A stretch of DNA of 52,180 nt from Lysobacterales bacterium (GTDB lineage: Bacteria; Pseudomonadota; Gammaproteobacteria; Xanthomonadales; SZUA-36), in assembly GCA_014238945.1 (NCBI GenBank), contig JABAAB010000033.1, positions 1-52,180 on the forward strand, in the 5' to 3' direction. Made by a program: the position numbers and the translations under genes. Below are positions 29,730 to 38,583 of this stretch, piece after piece. Positions within the stretch are counted from its first letter, which is position 1. The number at the start of each line of letters is the position of its first letter. The notes beneath the pieces are model-generated. The model was not told the DNA's origin, searched no databases, and worked only from the letters and a program-made list of their open reading frames with translations.

Positions 29730-31754
29730 ATGATGAGAATTAAGACCATTGCATGGGTCATGTTTGGCACCGCGATCGTGCTGTTTTCATTGACCGGTAT
29801 CAGCGTGGTCATGCTCAACACAAGTGAGAAGGAAGAAATCCAGGCGCTGCATCGGCAGGCGGAATTCAGGAAACTCGGAATTGAACTGGCCGACGCGTCC
29901 GATTACCTGACCAACGAAGTCCAGGCATACACACAGTTTGGCGATCAGGTTCACTACGACAACTACTGGCGTGAAGTGCGTGGAACCCACACCCGAGATC
30001 ATGTAGTACAGCGTTTGTATGAACTCAATGCGCCCGCTGAGGAGCTGAATCTCATCGAACTGGCCAAGGGCAATTCCGATGCCCTTATTGCCATTGAAGA
30101 GCAGGCGATGGCGGCCGTTGAACAAGGTGATTTAGAAACCGCAAGACGCCTGGTATTTGACCAGAATTATATCCGCTTCAAGAAGTCCATCATGGATCCA
30201 ATCCATCAATTTCAGCAGATCATGAACAACCGGGCGGGTGCCGAGGCCAGTGAAGCAGTCAGGCGAGCGGAACTGATGCTGCGGTTGTCCACTTTGTTGA
30301 TCCTGGTGTCGGCCCTGGTCACATCGGCAATGATTTACCTCGTGATGATCCGCCGCACGGTACGACCGGTGATGGCACTAACGGCCGCGATGCGCAGGCT
30401 TGCAGACGGGGACACCGGTGTTGATATACCCGAAACCCGGTCCAGGGATGAGATCGCAGAGATGATTTCCGCGGTCGGGGTATTCAGGGTCAATGCGATT
30501 GAGCGCGCACGGCTGGAGACTGAACGCGCCGAACGGACGGCGGAACTTGATCAGAAAAACCGTCAACTCGGCAAAGCGTTGAAACAACTGGAAGACGAAC
30601 TGGAGATTGCCCGGCAGATGCAGCTTTCAATTTTGCCCACAAATTACCCGGAACGGGACGATATCGAGGCCTTTGGAAAAATGCTCGCTGCCCGTGAACT
30701 GGGTGGTGATTTCTACGACATCATCGAGATCGACAGTCACCGGATCGGTATCATCATCGCAGACGTGTCCGGCAAGGGTGTACCCGCGGCCCTGTTCATG
30801 GCTGTTTCATGCACCATCATGAAAACCACCGCACTACGGGGTGGTGGGCCGGGTGAAGTTCTGGAAAAAGTTAATGCGGTGTTGTCGCAGGAAAACGAAT
30901 CTGCCATGTTTGTCACCCTTTTTTACGGCATTATCGACATCCGCAATGATGGTTTGACCTACGCCAATGCAGGACACAATCCACCATTCCTGCTGAGTCA
31001 GGACGAAACGGTTACAGAACTCAAAGGCACGGGTGGCGTGGCCCTGGGTGCATTGGAAGGCCTGCGCTATGCGGAAAAGAGCATGGTCCTGCAGGCCGGC
31101 GACACCATATTCTGTTACACCGATGGCGTGACCGAGGCCACCGATTCCGAGGGTAACGAATACTCCGAGAAGCGTCTGAAAAAAGTGCTCTACGAATCCT
31201 ATGGTTTATCGGTAGAAGCACTGGGAAGACGGGTCATGGACCGGGTTGCCGAATTTGCAGGCAAGGCAGACCAGTTTGATGACATTACCTGCGTGGTGTT
31301 GCGCTATCAGTCATCCGCTAAAGCCGGGGAGGGTGAAACCATCGACACGGTCAGCACGGGTTATGCAAATCAATTGCCAGAACTGACAAATATGTCCGCA
31401 ATGGTCGAAGAGTTTTGTGAACGAAATACCTTGCCTTCGTCCCTGGCTTACCAGGTAACCCTGGTACTTGATGAATTATTGACCAATCTGGTCAATAACG
31501 GTTATGACGACGACAGGGAACATACGATTGATGTCACGATCAATCTATATTCGGGATTGCTGGAGATCATCATGGCAGATGATGGCGTGGGTTTTGACCC
31601 GTTCAATGTGGACGAACCCGACCTGCAAAGCGATGTGGAAGACCGGCCGGTTGGCGGGCTGGGTCTGCATTTTGTCAAGTCCATCATGGACACCATTGCA
31701 TACCAGAATACCCAGGGTAAAAATGTCCTGACAATGTCAAAGAAACTGAAATAA
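29730..31754 (+). CDS. Membrane HAMP-SpoIIE phosphatase with C-terminal anti-sigma-type ATPase domain
   Basis: A 674-residue sensor. TM1 (about 7-29), a helical extracytoplasmic domain of roughly 155 residues, TM2 (187-207), HAMP (208-260), a coiled coil (262-300), a PP2C/SpoIIE serine phosphatase domain (about 310-530) with metal-site motifs GGDFYD (325-330) and ADVSGKG (344-350), and a RsbW-like HATPase_c domain (about 540-674; LDELLTNLVNNGYDD, ADDGVGFDP, GGLGLHFVKSIMD). Such proteins dephosphorylate, and may also phosphorylate, a STAS partner; the STAS gene lies divergently upstream. The ATG at 29730 overlaps a second ATG at 29733. The 285-base divergent gap (29445-29729) holds no gene. 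Confidence 0.92.
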   Translation: MMRIKTIAWVMFGTAIVLFSLTGISVVMLNTSEKEEIQALHRQAEFRKLGIELADASDYLTNEVQAYTQFGDQVHYDNYWREVRGTHTRDHVVQRLYELNAPAEELNLIELAKGNSDALIAIEEQAMAAVEQGDLETARRLVFDQNYIRFKKSIMDPIHQFQQIMNNRAGAEASEAVRRAELMLRLSTLLILVSALVTSAMIYLVMIRRTVRPVMALTAAMRRLADGDTGVDIPETRSRDEIAEMISAVGVFRVNAIERARLETERAERTAELDQKNRQLGKALKQLEDELEIARQMQLSILPTNYPERDDIEAFGKMLAARELGGDFYDIIEIDSHRIGIIIADVSGKGVPAALFMAVSCTIMKTTALRGGGPGEVLEKVNAVLSQENESAMFVTLFYGIIDIRNDGLTYANAGHNPPFLLSQDETVTELKGTGGVALGALEGLRYAEKSMVLQAGDTIFCYTDGVTEATDSEGNEYSEKRLKKVLYESYGLSVEALGRRVMDRVAEFAGKADQFDDITCVVLRYQSSAKAGEGETIDTVSTGYANQLPELTNMSAMVEEFCERNTLPSSLAYQVTLVLDELLTNLVNNGYDDDREHTIDVTINLYSGLLEIIMADDGVGFDPFNVDEPDLQSDVEDRPVGGLGLHFVKSIMDTIAYQNTQGKNVLTMSKKLK

Positions 31755-31875
31755 TCGGGTTAAAAGGCACTCAGCAATCGTCAGGTTCGAAAATTGCAGC
31801 TGATTTCTTTGAAAATTTTCAATATCGTCCTTGACTCATTACCCCAAAGAACGGAGAATACCGCGCCTCAACTAT

Positions 31876-31952
31876 TCCCCGGTAGCTCAGTTGGTTAGAG
31901 CGGGTGACTGTTAATCACTAGGTCGTTGGTTCGAGTCCATCCCGGGGAGCCA
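31876..31952 (+). tRNA. tRNA-Asn (anticodon GTT)
   Basis: A 77-nt cloverleaf starting TCCCCGGTAGCTCAGTTGG with acceptor stem TCCCCGG/CCGGGGA, anticodon loop CTGTTAA (anticodon GTT), T-arm GTTCGAGTCC and an encoded GCCA end. All arms pair. Confidence 0.97.
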
Positions 31953-31958
31953 AACATC

Positions 31959-31992
31959 AAAAGGCTTGCATGAATATGCAGGCCTTTTTTTG
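31959..31992 (+). terminator. Rho-independent terminator after tRNA-Asn
   Basis: A near-perfect 11-bp stem (AAGGCTTGCAT at 31961-31971 with ATGCAGGCCTT at 31976-31986, loop GAAT, one G-T pair) is followed by a run of T to 31991. It begins 8 bases after the tRNA 3' end. Confidence 0.88.
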
Positions 31993-32029
31993 AGAAAACA
32001 TTCAGTTAGCCTTTAGGTGCAATCACCTG

Positions 32030-32512
32030 CTACCTTTCTTTTGGTTGAGAAAAAAGCTGTATTACATTTCCGTCGGGGTCGCGTAATTGGATGATACGTT
32101 GCCCCAGTTCCTCAAAGTCAATGATTCGCAATTGTTCACCGGTATCTTTTGCGATTCGCTGAACAACGGCTTCGACGTCGTCCACATAAAATCCAACTTT
32201 GCTAAAGCCAAAGGCTCGTTCGACATTTTGAGCGCGGCTGTCTCTTATGATCTCAACTGCCAGTTGCTAATTTCCAAGATTTTCAATTCTCCAGGAACCA
32301 TCTTCTGCTTCGGAACCGCCAAGATTTTTCAAACCAAAAACCAATCGATACCAGTTTACAGACGCATCAACGTCTCCTACACAGACGGCAAAGTACTGTG
32401 GCGATCGGATTTTTTCAACCCAGGGGGCGGGCGATATCGTATCGGCGATAGAAGTAGTGCCCAGGCTCATTAACACCGTGAACAATACTATGCGCGACGC
32501 AATTAAAATCAA
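32030..32512 (-). pseudogene. Exported VOC/glyoxalase-family protein gene with one in-frame stop
   Basis: Read from ATG 32512, the frame gives a signal peptide (IVLFTVLMSLGTTSIA) and a VOC-superfamily start (YFAVCVGDVDASVNWYRLVFGL) and then meets TAG at 32267-32269. The same frame continues without another stop to 32030, giving the second half of a VOC fold (VGFYVDDVEAVVQRIA, IIQLRDPDGNVIQLF). The full length would be about 160 residues. TAG could derive from CAG (Gln) by one transition. It is therefore a recent nonsense mutant, a sequencing error, or, less likely, a read-through site. It is more AT-rich than most genes here. Confidence 0.75.
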
Positions 32513-32602
32513 AACAATTCTCCTTTATTGATAACGGTTGGTTAAATTTATTAGCAGGACGTCGACCACAAGCCACCCGCCACATTTTCTATGCCACTCG
32601 TT

Positions 32603-34210
32603 TCATGCGGACTGTTCAAGTGAATATCCGAACTCATCAATAAACGGTCTTAAGTCTGCCAGCCCGGCTGCGGTGGCGTCAGGATAGTTTTTCCAGCGTT
32701 GTACCGAGCCCTTGTGTACCGGCTCACGGATCGCTTGATAGCTGGGAGTAGCGACATACTTGTCCCGGGCACGCTCACCGTAATTCAGTACCGATTCATC
32801 CCATTCAATCCCAATGAAGTCCAGAATGGTCCGTACCTGCCCGGGCAGATCGTCCACGGTGTCTTCATATTTAATCTCGATCCACGGTAAATTAATATGG
32901 GGTTTTATCGCCAGCCAATAACCCATGACTTTATGGTAAAAAGCGGTGGTCGTAGACCAGTTGAGAAATTTTTTCATCGAAAGGTTTAACCGGAAGGATT
33001 GGAAAAAACAGCTTAAGCAAACATCCCGTGGATCACGCAACGCAACAATAACCCTGGCCGAGGGAAAAACCGCGTTGATCACTGGCAAGCTGATCAAATT
33101 GAGCGGTAACTTATCGATTAATACTCTCGCGTCTGTATCAAAATATTTTTCTGCCTGATTCCAATAGGCGTCTCTGGCGCGCTCAAAGTCCTGTTCGGTG
33201 CATAACTCCAAAATTTCAGTAATTGGTTTACTCGGGTCAAACCGGGATTGTAATGAACGCCAAACCTCAGCCAAAAACAGCTTTTCTTCGGAACTCTCTA
33301 TCTGTGGATGGCTGGAGAGCACCTGTTCGGTCAAGGTTGTGCCCGAGCGGGGAATACCGACCAAAAATACCAGGGTTCGCTTTTCCCTGGCGTCAGTTTT
33401 CACTGTTCGGGTTAACCCGCCATCGCAAACCCATTGCTGGTAAATGTCTATTTCTTTATCCCGCAGCGAGCTATCCAATGCCTGCGCTTCAGCTTTGGCC
33501 AGGGTCAACTGCCCGGATAGGGTAAAGGCCTTGAACGCCTGGTCAAATTTTCCCAGCTTGTCCTTGACCATACCCAACTCGCTCCAAAGTACGTCCATCC
33601 CTGGTTCGATTTTTTTAATGTTGTTGGTGAAGGAATCAAGCAACGACTCTGCTTGCGCATAAGCCCCGGTACGGCGATAGCAGAGCGCCAACGGTGTCAG
33701 TATCCTGGGCTCACCCGGCACTGTTTCCAATGCTTTTTTCAATACCTTTATCGCTTCGTTGTACCGGCTTAATCGTTCATAGCAAATACCCAGCAACATC
33801 ATCAGTTGGGCCTGACCTGGACGCTGTTTCAGTGCTTTGGTCAGCACCGCTACCGCCTGCTCTACACCGCCTGTCTGTAGCAACTGTGCGGCATAGGTAA
33901 AAACCATGTTGTAATCACGCAGATTACTCGAATAGGCTTTTTCCAAATACGCCAAACCCGAATCAACATGCCCCAAATCCAGCGTTAGTTTGCCCAATCG
34001 GCATAACACATCGACATTATTGGGTTGTTGTTTAACGATCTGCTCATAGCGTTCGATGGCCAGGTCGAGTTGTCCCAACTGCTCAAACCGAATTGCAGAT
34101 TTAACAAAATCATCACTCAGCGGTGCTGGCGCCGGAATTGACCCGCAGCATTTTTTATATTTCTTGCCACTTCCACATGGACAGGGATCGTTTCTCTTTA
34201 CTTTACCCAA
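32603..34210 (-). CDS. SEC-C motif, TPR and sulfotransferase protein
   Basis: A 535-residue three-part protein. Residues 4-23 form a SEC-C zinc motif (NDPCPCGSGKKYKKCC; C10, C12, C21, C22), as at the end of SecA. About 32-265 are TPR helices (for example LGICYERLSRYNEAIKVLKKAL). About 275-530 are a sulfotransferase domain with the PAPS-binding P-loop GIPRSGTT (285-292) and a second PAPS region near VIVALRDPRDVCLS. TPR-sulfotransferases are common in proteobacteria and their acceptors are mostly unknown. The SEC-C head suggests binding to a protein or ribosome. Codon use is AT-richer than that of flanking genes, hinting at acquisition. No signal peptide. Confidence 0.88.
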   Translation of the reverse strand: MGKVKRNDPCPCGSGKKYKKCCGSIPAPAPLSDDFVKSAIRFEQLGQLDLAIERYEQIVKQQPNNVDVLCRLGKLTLDLGHVDSGLAYLEKAYSSNLRDYNMVFTYAAQLLQTGGVEQAVAVLTKALKQRPGQAQLMMLLGICYERLSRYNEAIKVLKKALETVPGEPRILTPLALCYRRTGAYAQAESLLDSFTNNIKKIEPGMDVLWSELGMVKDKLGKFDQAFKAFTLSGQLTLAKAEAQALDSSLRDKEIDIYQQWVCDGGLTRTVKTDAREKRTLVFLVGIPRSGTTLTEQVLSSHPQIESSEEKLFLAEVWRSLQSRFDPSKPITEILELCTEQDFERARDAYWNQAEKYFDTDARVLIDKLPLNLISLPVINAVFPSARVIVALRDPRDVCLSCFFQSFRLNLSMKKFLNWSTTTAFYHKVMGYWLAIKPHINLPWIEIKYEDTVDDLPGQVRTILDFIGIEWDESVLNYGERARDKYVATPSYQAIREPVHKGSVQRWKNYPDATAAGLADLRPFIDEFGYSLEQSA

Positions 34211-34301
34211 GGCAGCTTTTTCCTCTTTTTAACAAGCCCAATTTAACAGCGTTAAGTGGATTGGTTGTTATTGGTTTTATAGCAAAAATGGAAGGTTCAC
34301 A

Positions 34302-34454
34302 TTAGTAATAATGCCGCAACGCACACAGCCAGACAATTTCTTTATCAGGGTTGCGCAGCATCATATTGAACGCCCCAAATGCTGGCGGTGGATAATTTGT
34401 TTCGCACTCTTTACCAGAGACAAAACCGTATTGTGATAATCGAAGCCTAAATAC
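34302..34454 (-). pseudogene. Possible C-terminal gene remnant, unidentified
   Basis: A stop-bounded frame of about 50 codons after the decarboxylase stop on the same strand. It has no start codon near its 5' end. Its translation reads like real protein (YPPPAFGAFNMMLRNPDKEI, then VWLCALRHYY and a stop). I do not recognise the family. It may be the tail of a lost gene in the AT-rich stretch downstream of tRNA-Asn. The rest of the gap 34211-34446 shows nothing. Confidence 0.3.
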
Positions 34455-35841
34455 TCAGCTGTTCTATCAGTTGCCACAATTTCTCAATGTGTTCGCTGCG
34501 TGTGTGGGTCTGGCCGACGCTTACCCGGATGAACCATTGGTCATTGATGCGCGATGGTGTCACCGCGACCCTGCCGCTGGCATTGAGATCATCGGCGAGT
34601 TTCCTGGTGGCTTCGTTGCCCTCAACACGGCCAAAGCAGACCAGGCCGAATGGGTGGGGTGCAAACAGTTCAAAGCGGTCATCCTGATTAATCCGGTTTG
34701 CAAATTCCCCGGCCAGCGCAACATGGTCCCGGACCATGGCGCGCAGACCGGAGGCTCCGTAGTAACGCAACACCCACCATAACTTCAGGGCGCGAAAACG
34801 TCTGCCCAACGGAACATGCCAGTCGCGGTAATCCAGGACAGCACCGGACTCTGTGGCCTTGTTACGAAGGTAAGGCGGTAAGATGCTCATCGTGTCTATC
34901 AGTGGTTTGCGGTTTCCCACCCACAACACATTACAATCGAAGTTGACCATCATCCATTTGTGCGGATTGAAGGTGTAGCTGTCAACGCGCTCCAGGTCTG
35001 GCTGGTAGCGGCGAAATTCAGGGCAGATCATTGCGGTACCCGCATAGGCCGCGTCCACGTGATGCCAGAGAGAATGACGCGCCGAGATGTCCGCAATGGA
35101 CTCAAGGGGGTCCACCGCGGTCGTGGCTGTTGTGCCGATGGCCGAGACCACGGCGATCGGCAACAGGCCCTTGCTCTTGTCCGCTTTGATGGAGTTTTCA
35201 AGATCAACCGGATCCATCGCATAATATTGATCGACCTTGATCTTGCGACAGTGACCAATGGCGGCAACCGTGCAGCCTTTTTCGATGGATGAGTGGGCCT
35301 GGTCAGAAACGTATACGACCATGTCTTCAACTGCAGCCTGTTCACGACGCAGATGGCGGGCGACAACCAGGGCGGCATGAGTTGCGTCTGAGGCACTCAT
35401 CTGGATTACTCCACCGCCGGGACCGCCAGATTTCCAGTCCTGCGGTAAATCCATCAGGTCCACCAGCCAATCGAGCACCTTCGCTTCAATTTCCGTTGCT
35501 GCGGGAGACGTTGACCAGAGCATGCCCTGCTGGCCCAGTCCTGCAGACACCAGTTCAGCCAGGATGGAAGGGCCCGAAACATTGGCCGGAAAATAAGCAA
35601 ACCAGTTCGGTGACTGCCAGTGGGTAATACCCGGCATCACCACGCGGTCCAGGTCCGCCAGCAACGCCGCAAAATCTTCGCCTGCTTCAGGTGCCAGCTC
35701 CGGCAGGCTGTCCGCAATTTCACCGGGAACTGCTGTCGGTGTCACGGGAAACTTTTCCACGTTTTCCATGTAGCGGGCGACCCAATCGATCACGGCATGG
35801 CCGTGTTGCCTGAACTCTTGTGGTGTCATTTGTTTGCGCAT
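34447..35841 (-). CDS. PLP-dependent aromatic-L-amino-acid decarboxylase family protein
   Basis: A 464-residue group II decarboxylase, cytoplasmic, that removes the carboxylate of an amino acid, probably aromatic (tryptophan, tyrosine or Dopa). The start RKQMTPQEFRQHGHAVIDWVARYM and the HWQSPNWFAYFPAN block match aromatic decarboxylases. The PLP lysine is K295 in FNPHKWMMVNFDCN, and the cofactor Asp/Ala pair reads HVDAAYAG (261-268). Length is typical. No amino-acid transporter or oxidase is adjacent, so the pathway is unclear. The stretch before it (35842-36030) contains only a possible remnant frame. Confidence 0.92.
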   Translation of the reverse strand: MRKQMTPQEFRQHGHAVIDWVARYMENVEKFPVTPTAVPGEIADSLPELAPEAGEDFAALLADLDRVVMPGITHWQSPNWFAYFPANVSGPSILAELVSAGLGQQGMLWSTSPAATEIEAKVLDWLVDLMDLPQDWKSGGPGGGVIQMSASDATHAALVVARHLRREQAAVEDMVVYVSDQAHSSIEKGCTVAAIGHCRKIKVDQYYAMDPVDLENSIKADKSKGLLPIAVVSAIGTTATTAVDPLESIADISARHSLWHHVDAAYAGTAMICPEFRRYQPDLERVDSYTFNPHKWMMVNFDCNVLWVGNRKPLIDTMSILPPYLRNKATESGAVLDYRDWHVPLGRRFRALKLWWVLRYYGASGLRAMVRDHVALAGEFANRINQDDRFELFAPHPFGLVCFGRVEGNEATRKLADDLNASGRVAVTPSRINDQWFIRVSVGQTHTRSEHIEKLWQLIEQLSI

Positions 35842-36041
35842 AACGGAATTTTGCCACAGACCAGGCTGAAAAATAAGAAATGGTGCCAGGGTCCTCGCTC
35901 CCCGATTGGGTAGGAGACACCCGGCATCCTGTCTTTTAGTGAATCAAAGACTTCAATCGGGGCATTTTGAAAGAACTCTGCATTGCACAGGTCTTCAAAA
36001 TCATAGCGTACCGTTGGAATCTGCTCTAACTCAATTCCCCA
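35826..36041 (-). pseudogene. Possible small gene remnant between decarboxylase and amidohydrolase
   Basis: A 72-codon stop-to-stop frame on the minus strand that overlaps the decarboxylase start by about 16 bases. It has no start codon before an internal ATG. The translation looks coding in composition (LEQIPTVRYDFEDLCNAEFF; later PGVSYPIGERGPWHHF) but I recognise no family. Chance openness is possible. Confidence 0.25.
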
Positions 36042-37350
36042 TCAGTTCCAGAAGGGCAATCACCGAGGACTCCACCCCGGCACGAACCGAAGTCTTCGGT
36101 TCGATCTTGAATAATGGCGAATGGTGACTGGGCACCGGTGCGCCACCTGCAGCCTCCAGGTCAAAGGCCTCTTTAGGAGTGCCGCCCACCTGCCAGTAAA
36201 CGGTGCTGATGGCCGGGTCGGTCGTGAAGAAGGGAAAATCTTCTGCTCCCATTCCCTTGGTCGGGTTGTAGACCACCACGTCCTCACCCATTTCAGCTGC
36301 CCAGGCCGTCTTCAATCTGCGTGCCAGTTCGGGTGTGTTGGTGGTGGGTGGCAGTGGCTCATCCTTTATGATGACTTCGGGTAGTTTGTCTTCAGGCAGA
36401 CCGGCGACCCGTCCCATGTTGACTGCGATACGCTCGATTCCCCTCAGCAGCAACTCACGGGTTTCAGGGCTGGTGTTGCGCACTGTCAGTTGCAGGCGGG
36501 CCTGGTCGGAAATGATGTTGTGCTTGGTACCCGAGTGGAAGGAGCCGACGGTGACCACGCCCGGGTCACGGGGTGACAACTCGCGGGCCACCAGTGTCTG
36601 CAGGGCCAGCACGATCTGGCTGCCCAGAACGATGGGGTCCTTGCTCTTGTGTGGATGTGCGCCGTGGGCACCCACACCGTGGATAATGATGTCTACGGTG
36701 TCGACCCCGGCAAACGGGCTGCCCTCGGAGACATTGATTACCCCGGCCACGTCCAGCGAGTTCACGTGGTACGCCAGTGCGTAATCCGGTTGGCCAAAGC
36801 GTGCCCAGAGTTCGTCGTCCATCATGGCCTTGGCGCCGAGGCCGCGTTCTTCTGCGGGTTGAACCAACAGCATCAGGGTTCCGCTCCACTCATCTTTTCG
36901 CCGCGTCATCTGGCGTGCGGTGCCTACCAGCGAGGTGATGTGCACATCGTGTCCGCAGGCGTGCATGGTGTAAACCGTATCTCCGGTAATGGGACTGGCC
37001 TGTCGTTTACGCGAGGCGTTCTCCAGTCCCGATTTTTCTTCCACCGGCAGACCGTCCATGTCGGCACGAAACATCACCATTGGACCATCACCATTTTCCA
37101 GCATGGCCACCAGGCCGGTTCCGCCAACACCTTCGGTGACCTCGAACCCGGCTGCTCGAAGTTCTTCTGCCATGCGTGCCGCGGTCTCGTTTTCTACCAG
37201 GGACAGTTCGGGATTGCGGTGAAAATGGTCAAACAGGGGCCACAGGTAGGACTCGTAATCTGTCTTGACACTCAGTGCCAGGTCGTCGGCGTGTACGGGT
37301 GCGCCCGCAAGCAGGAAGGCGGCAAGCAGTGCCGGAACGGTAGTTTTCAT
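36031..37350 (-). CDS. Exported M20-family amidohydrolase
   Basis: A 439-residue metallo-amidohydrolase (M20D, hippuricase/IAA-amino-acid hydrolase group) with a signal peptide (LLAAFLLAGAPVHA, cleavage near residue 22), so periplasmic or secreted. Metal-site segments: FRADMDGLPV, HACGHDVHITSLVG and QPAEERGLGAKAMM; the late EDFPFF segment completes the site. A dimerisation domain lies in the middle (VDIIIHGVGAHGAHPHKSKDP). Enzymes of this group release amino acids from N-acyl conjugates or amidated peptides; the substrate is not determinable. Confidence 0.92.
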   Translation of the reverse strand: MKTTVPALLAAFLLAGAPVHADDLALSVKTDYESYLWPLFDHFHRNPELSLVENETAARMAEELRAAGFEVTEGVGGTGLVAMLENGDGPMVMFRADMDGLPVEEKSGLENASRKRQASPITGDTVYTMHACGHDVHITSLVGTARQMTRRKDEWSGTLMLLVQPAEERGLGAKAMMDDELWARFGQPDYALAYHVNSLDVAGVINVSEGSPFAGVDTVDIIIHGVGAHGAHPHKSKDPIVLGSQIVLALQTLVARELSPRDPGVVTVGSFHSGTKHNIISDQARLQLTVRNTSPETRELLLRGIERIAVNMGRVAGLPEDKLPEVIIKDEPLPPTTNTPELARRLKTAWAAEMGEDVVVYNPTKGMGAEDFPFFTTDPAISTVYWQVGGTPKEAFDLEAAGGAPVPSHHSPLFKIEPKTSVRAGVESSVIALLELMGN

Positions 37351-37458
37351 ATTTTTTCCTGAAACCGATTTTGCAAGGTGCTATACAATCCACCTTTCGT
37401 TGACGCGAGTCAATACTGTTTTGTCCGAAATCCCTGCTACCTCTTGCCGGCGTAATGA

Positions 37459-38454
37459 TCAGGCCAGCGACATCCCGGAGCGGCTTGAAATGAGGTCGCG
37501 TGTTGCCACCCGGATACGGTCGATGACCGGGATCAGTCCGGGTACATCGTTCTGGAACAGGTTCATTGCGGCGTTGGCTTCGAAAAGGGTCACTCCCCCG
37601 TCCTCGTTGATACTGCAGTCGATCCCGAAATAATCAAGTTCCAGTCGTTTCCTGATGGTTGAAATCATGCCAGCCAGTGCCGGTAAATATTCGTGTTCGA
37701 TCCGTGCAACCCGTTCGTGCTCGGGGGGGAAGGTCAGGAAATAGTCCGTTTTACGTGTACTGCCATGCACATTCCATTCGGGTCCAACGAGCGCGTGGCG
37801 AGAAATCACCTGGTCTCCGATCACCGCGATCCGGTATTTGTGATAGGCGCCAGACCCATCGGCGAAATCCAGGTACTGTGAAATATAAAACGCCCGCCCA
37901 TCGAAGGGGAATGCATGCAGCTGAGGATAATCTTCCTGTGTATCAACGCGGAGCATCTGCTTGCCGCCGTGGACACCGGCCATACGCACGATGAACGGCA
38001 GTTCGATACCGGCCGCTGCGGCCATGGTGTAAACGTCCTCCGGGGACAGCGGCTCACAACGGATGGTCCGTGGCACCCGCAAACCATCTATACCCTGCAA
38101 TGTATCGGTGACCTGTTCACGTGTAGTGCGCAGAACACTGGCAGGGTGGTTGATGACCGGAGCATCTATTTTCTGCATCAGGTGAACAAAACGCTCTAAC
38201 GCGCCCCGACTGGTGTCGGGATCGGTTACCTGGCTGAAGATCAGACGGGGTTTCGACTGCATCAGCAAATCCGGTTGTTTGAATTTTGGTCCAAAGAGTG
38301 TGTAGACCATACGCTGGTTCTCACCAAGACGCAGGAATGGCAGCGCATTGGTGCTGCCTTTCAGGTACAGATGTTGCTTGCCTTTGCTATCAAGGCTGAA
38401 GCGGATCATATTGTTGTCGGGCATGCCGTCGACGAACAGAATCATGGGTCTCAT
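37459..38454 (-). CDS. ATP-grasp domain protein (glutathione synthetase/RimK-like)
   Basis: A 331-residue protein with ATP-grasp features: a variable N-terminal domain, then ELPFIVRMAGVHGGKQMLRV (nucleotide-binding loop), FYISQYLDFADGSGAYHKYRIAVIG, and the C-terminal metal/ATP site LDYFGIDCSINEDGGVTLFEANAAMN. The family ligates an amino group to a carboxylate using ATP, as in glutathione synthetase or RimK. No partner enzyme is adjacent, so peptide modification, thiol synthesis or another ligation remains open. Confidence 0.82.
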   Translation of the reverse strand: MRPMILFVDGMPDNNMIRFSLDSKGKQHLYLKGSTNALPFLRLGENQRMVYTLFGPKFKQPDLLMQSKPRLIFSQVTDPDTSRGALERFVHLMQKIDAPVINHPASVLRTTREQVTDTLQGIDGLRVPRTIRCEPLSPEDVYTMAAAAGIELPFIVRMAGVHGGKQMLRVDTQEDYPQLHAFPFDGRAFYISQYLDFADGSGAYHKYRIAVIGDQVISRHALVGPEWNVHGSTRKTDYFLTFPPEHERVARIEHEYLPALAGMISTIRKRLELDYFGIDCSINEDGGVTLFEANAAMNLFQNDVPGLIPVIDRIRVATRDLISSRSGMSLA

Positions 38455-38583
38455 TTTGAATGTGTTGAGGAGACTGGGATTCTAAATCAAAGGATAGGGT
38501 GAGTATAGATACCCCCGAAATTAACCAGGGAGGAAATAATCAGCGAACGGGCGACGGATGATGGAGTATGTGCAGGCGCGTGT

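Noticed and set aside
36649-37362. A 237-codon open frame on the plus strand
   Set aside because: Lies fully antisense to the M20 amidohydrolase, whose motifs are intact. The translation lacks family features and is explained by codon bias on the opposite strand.
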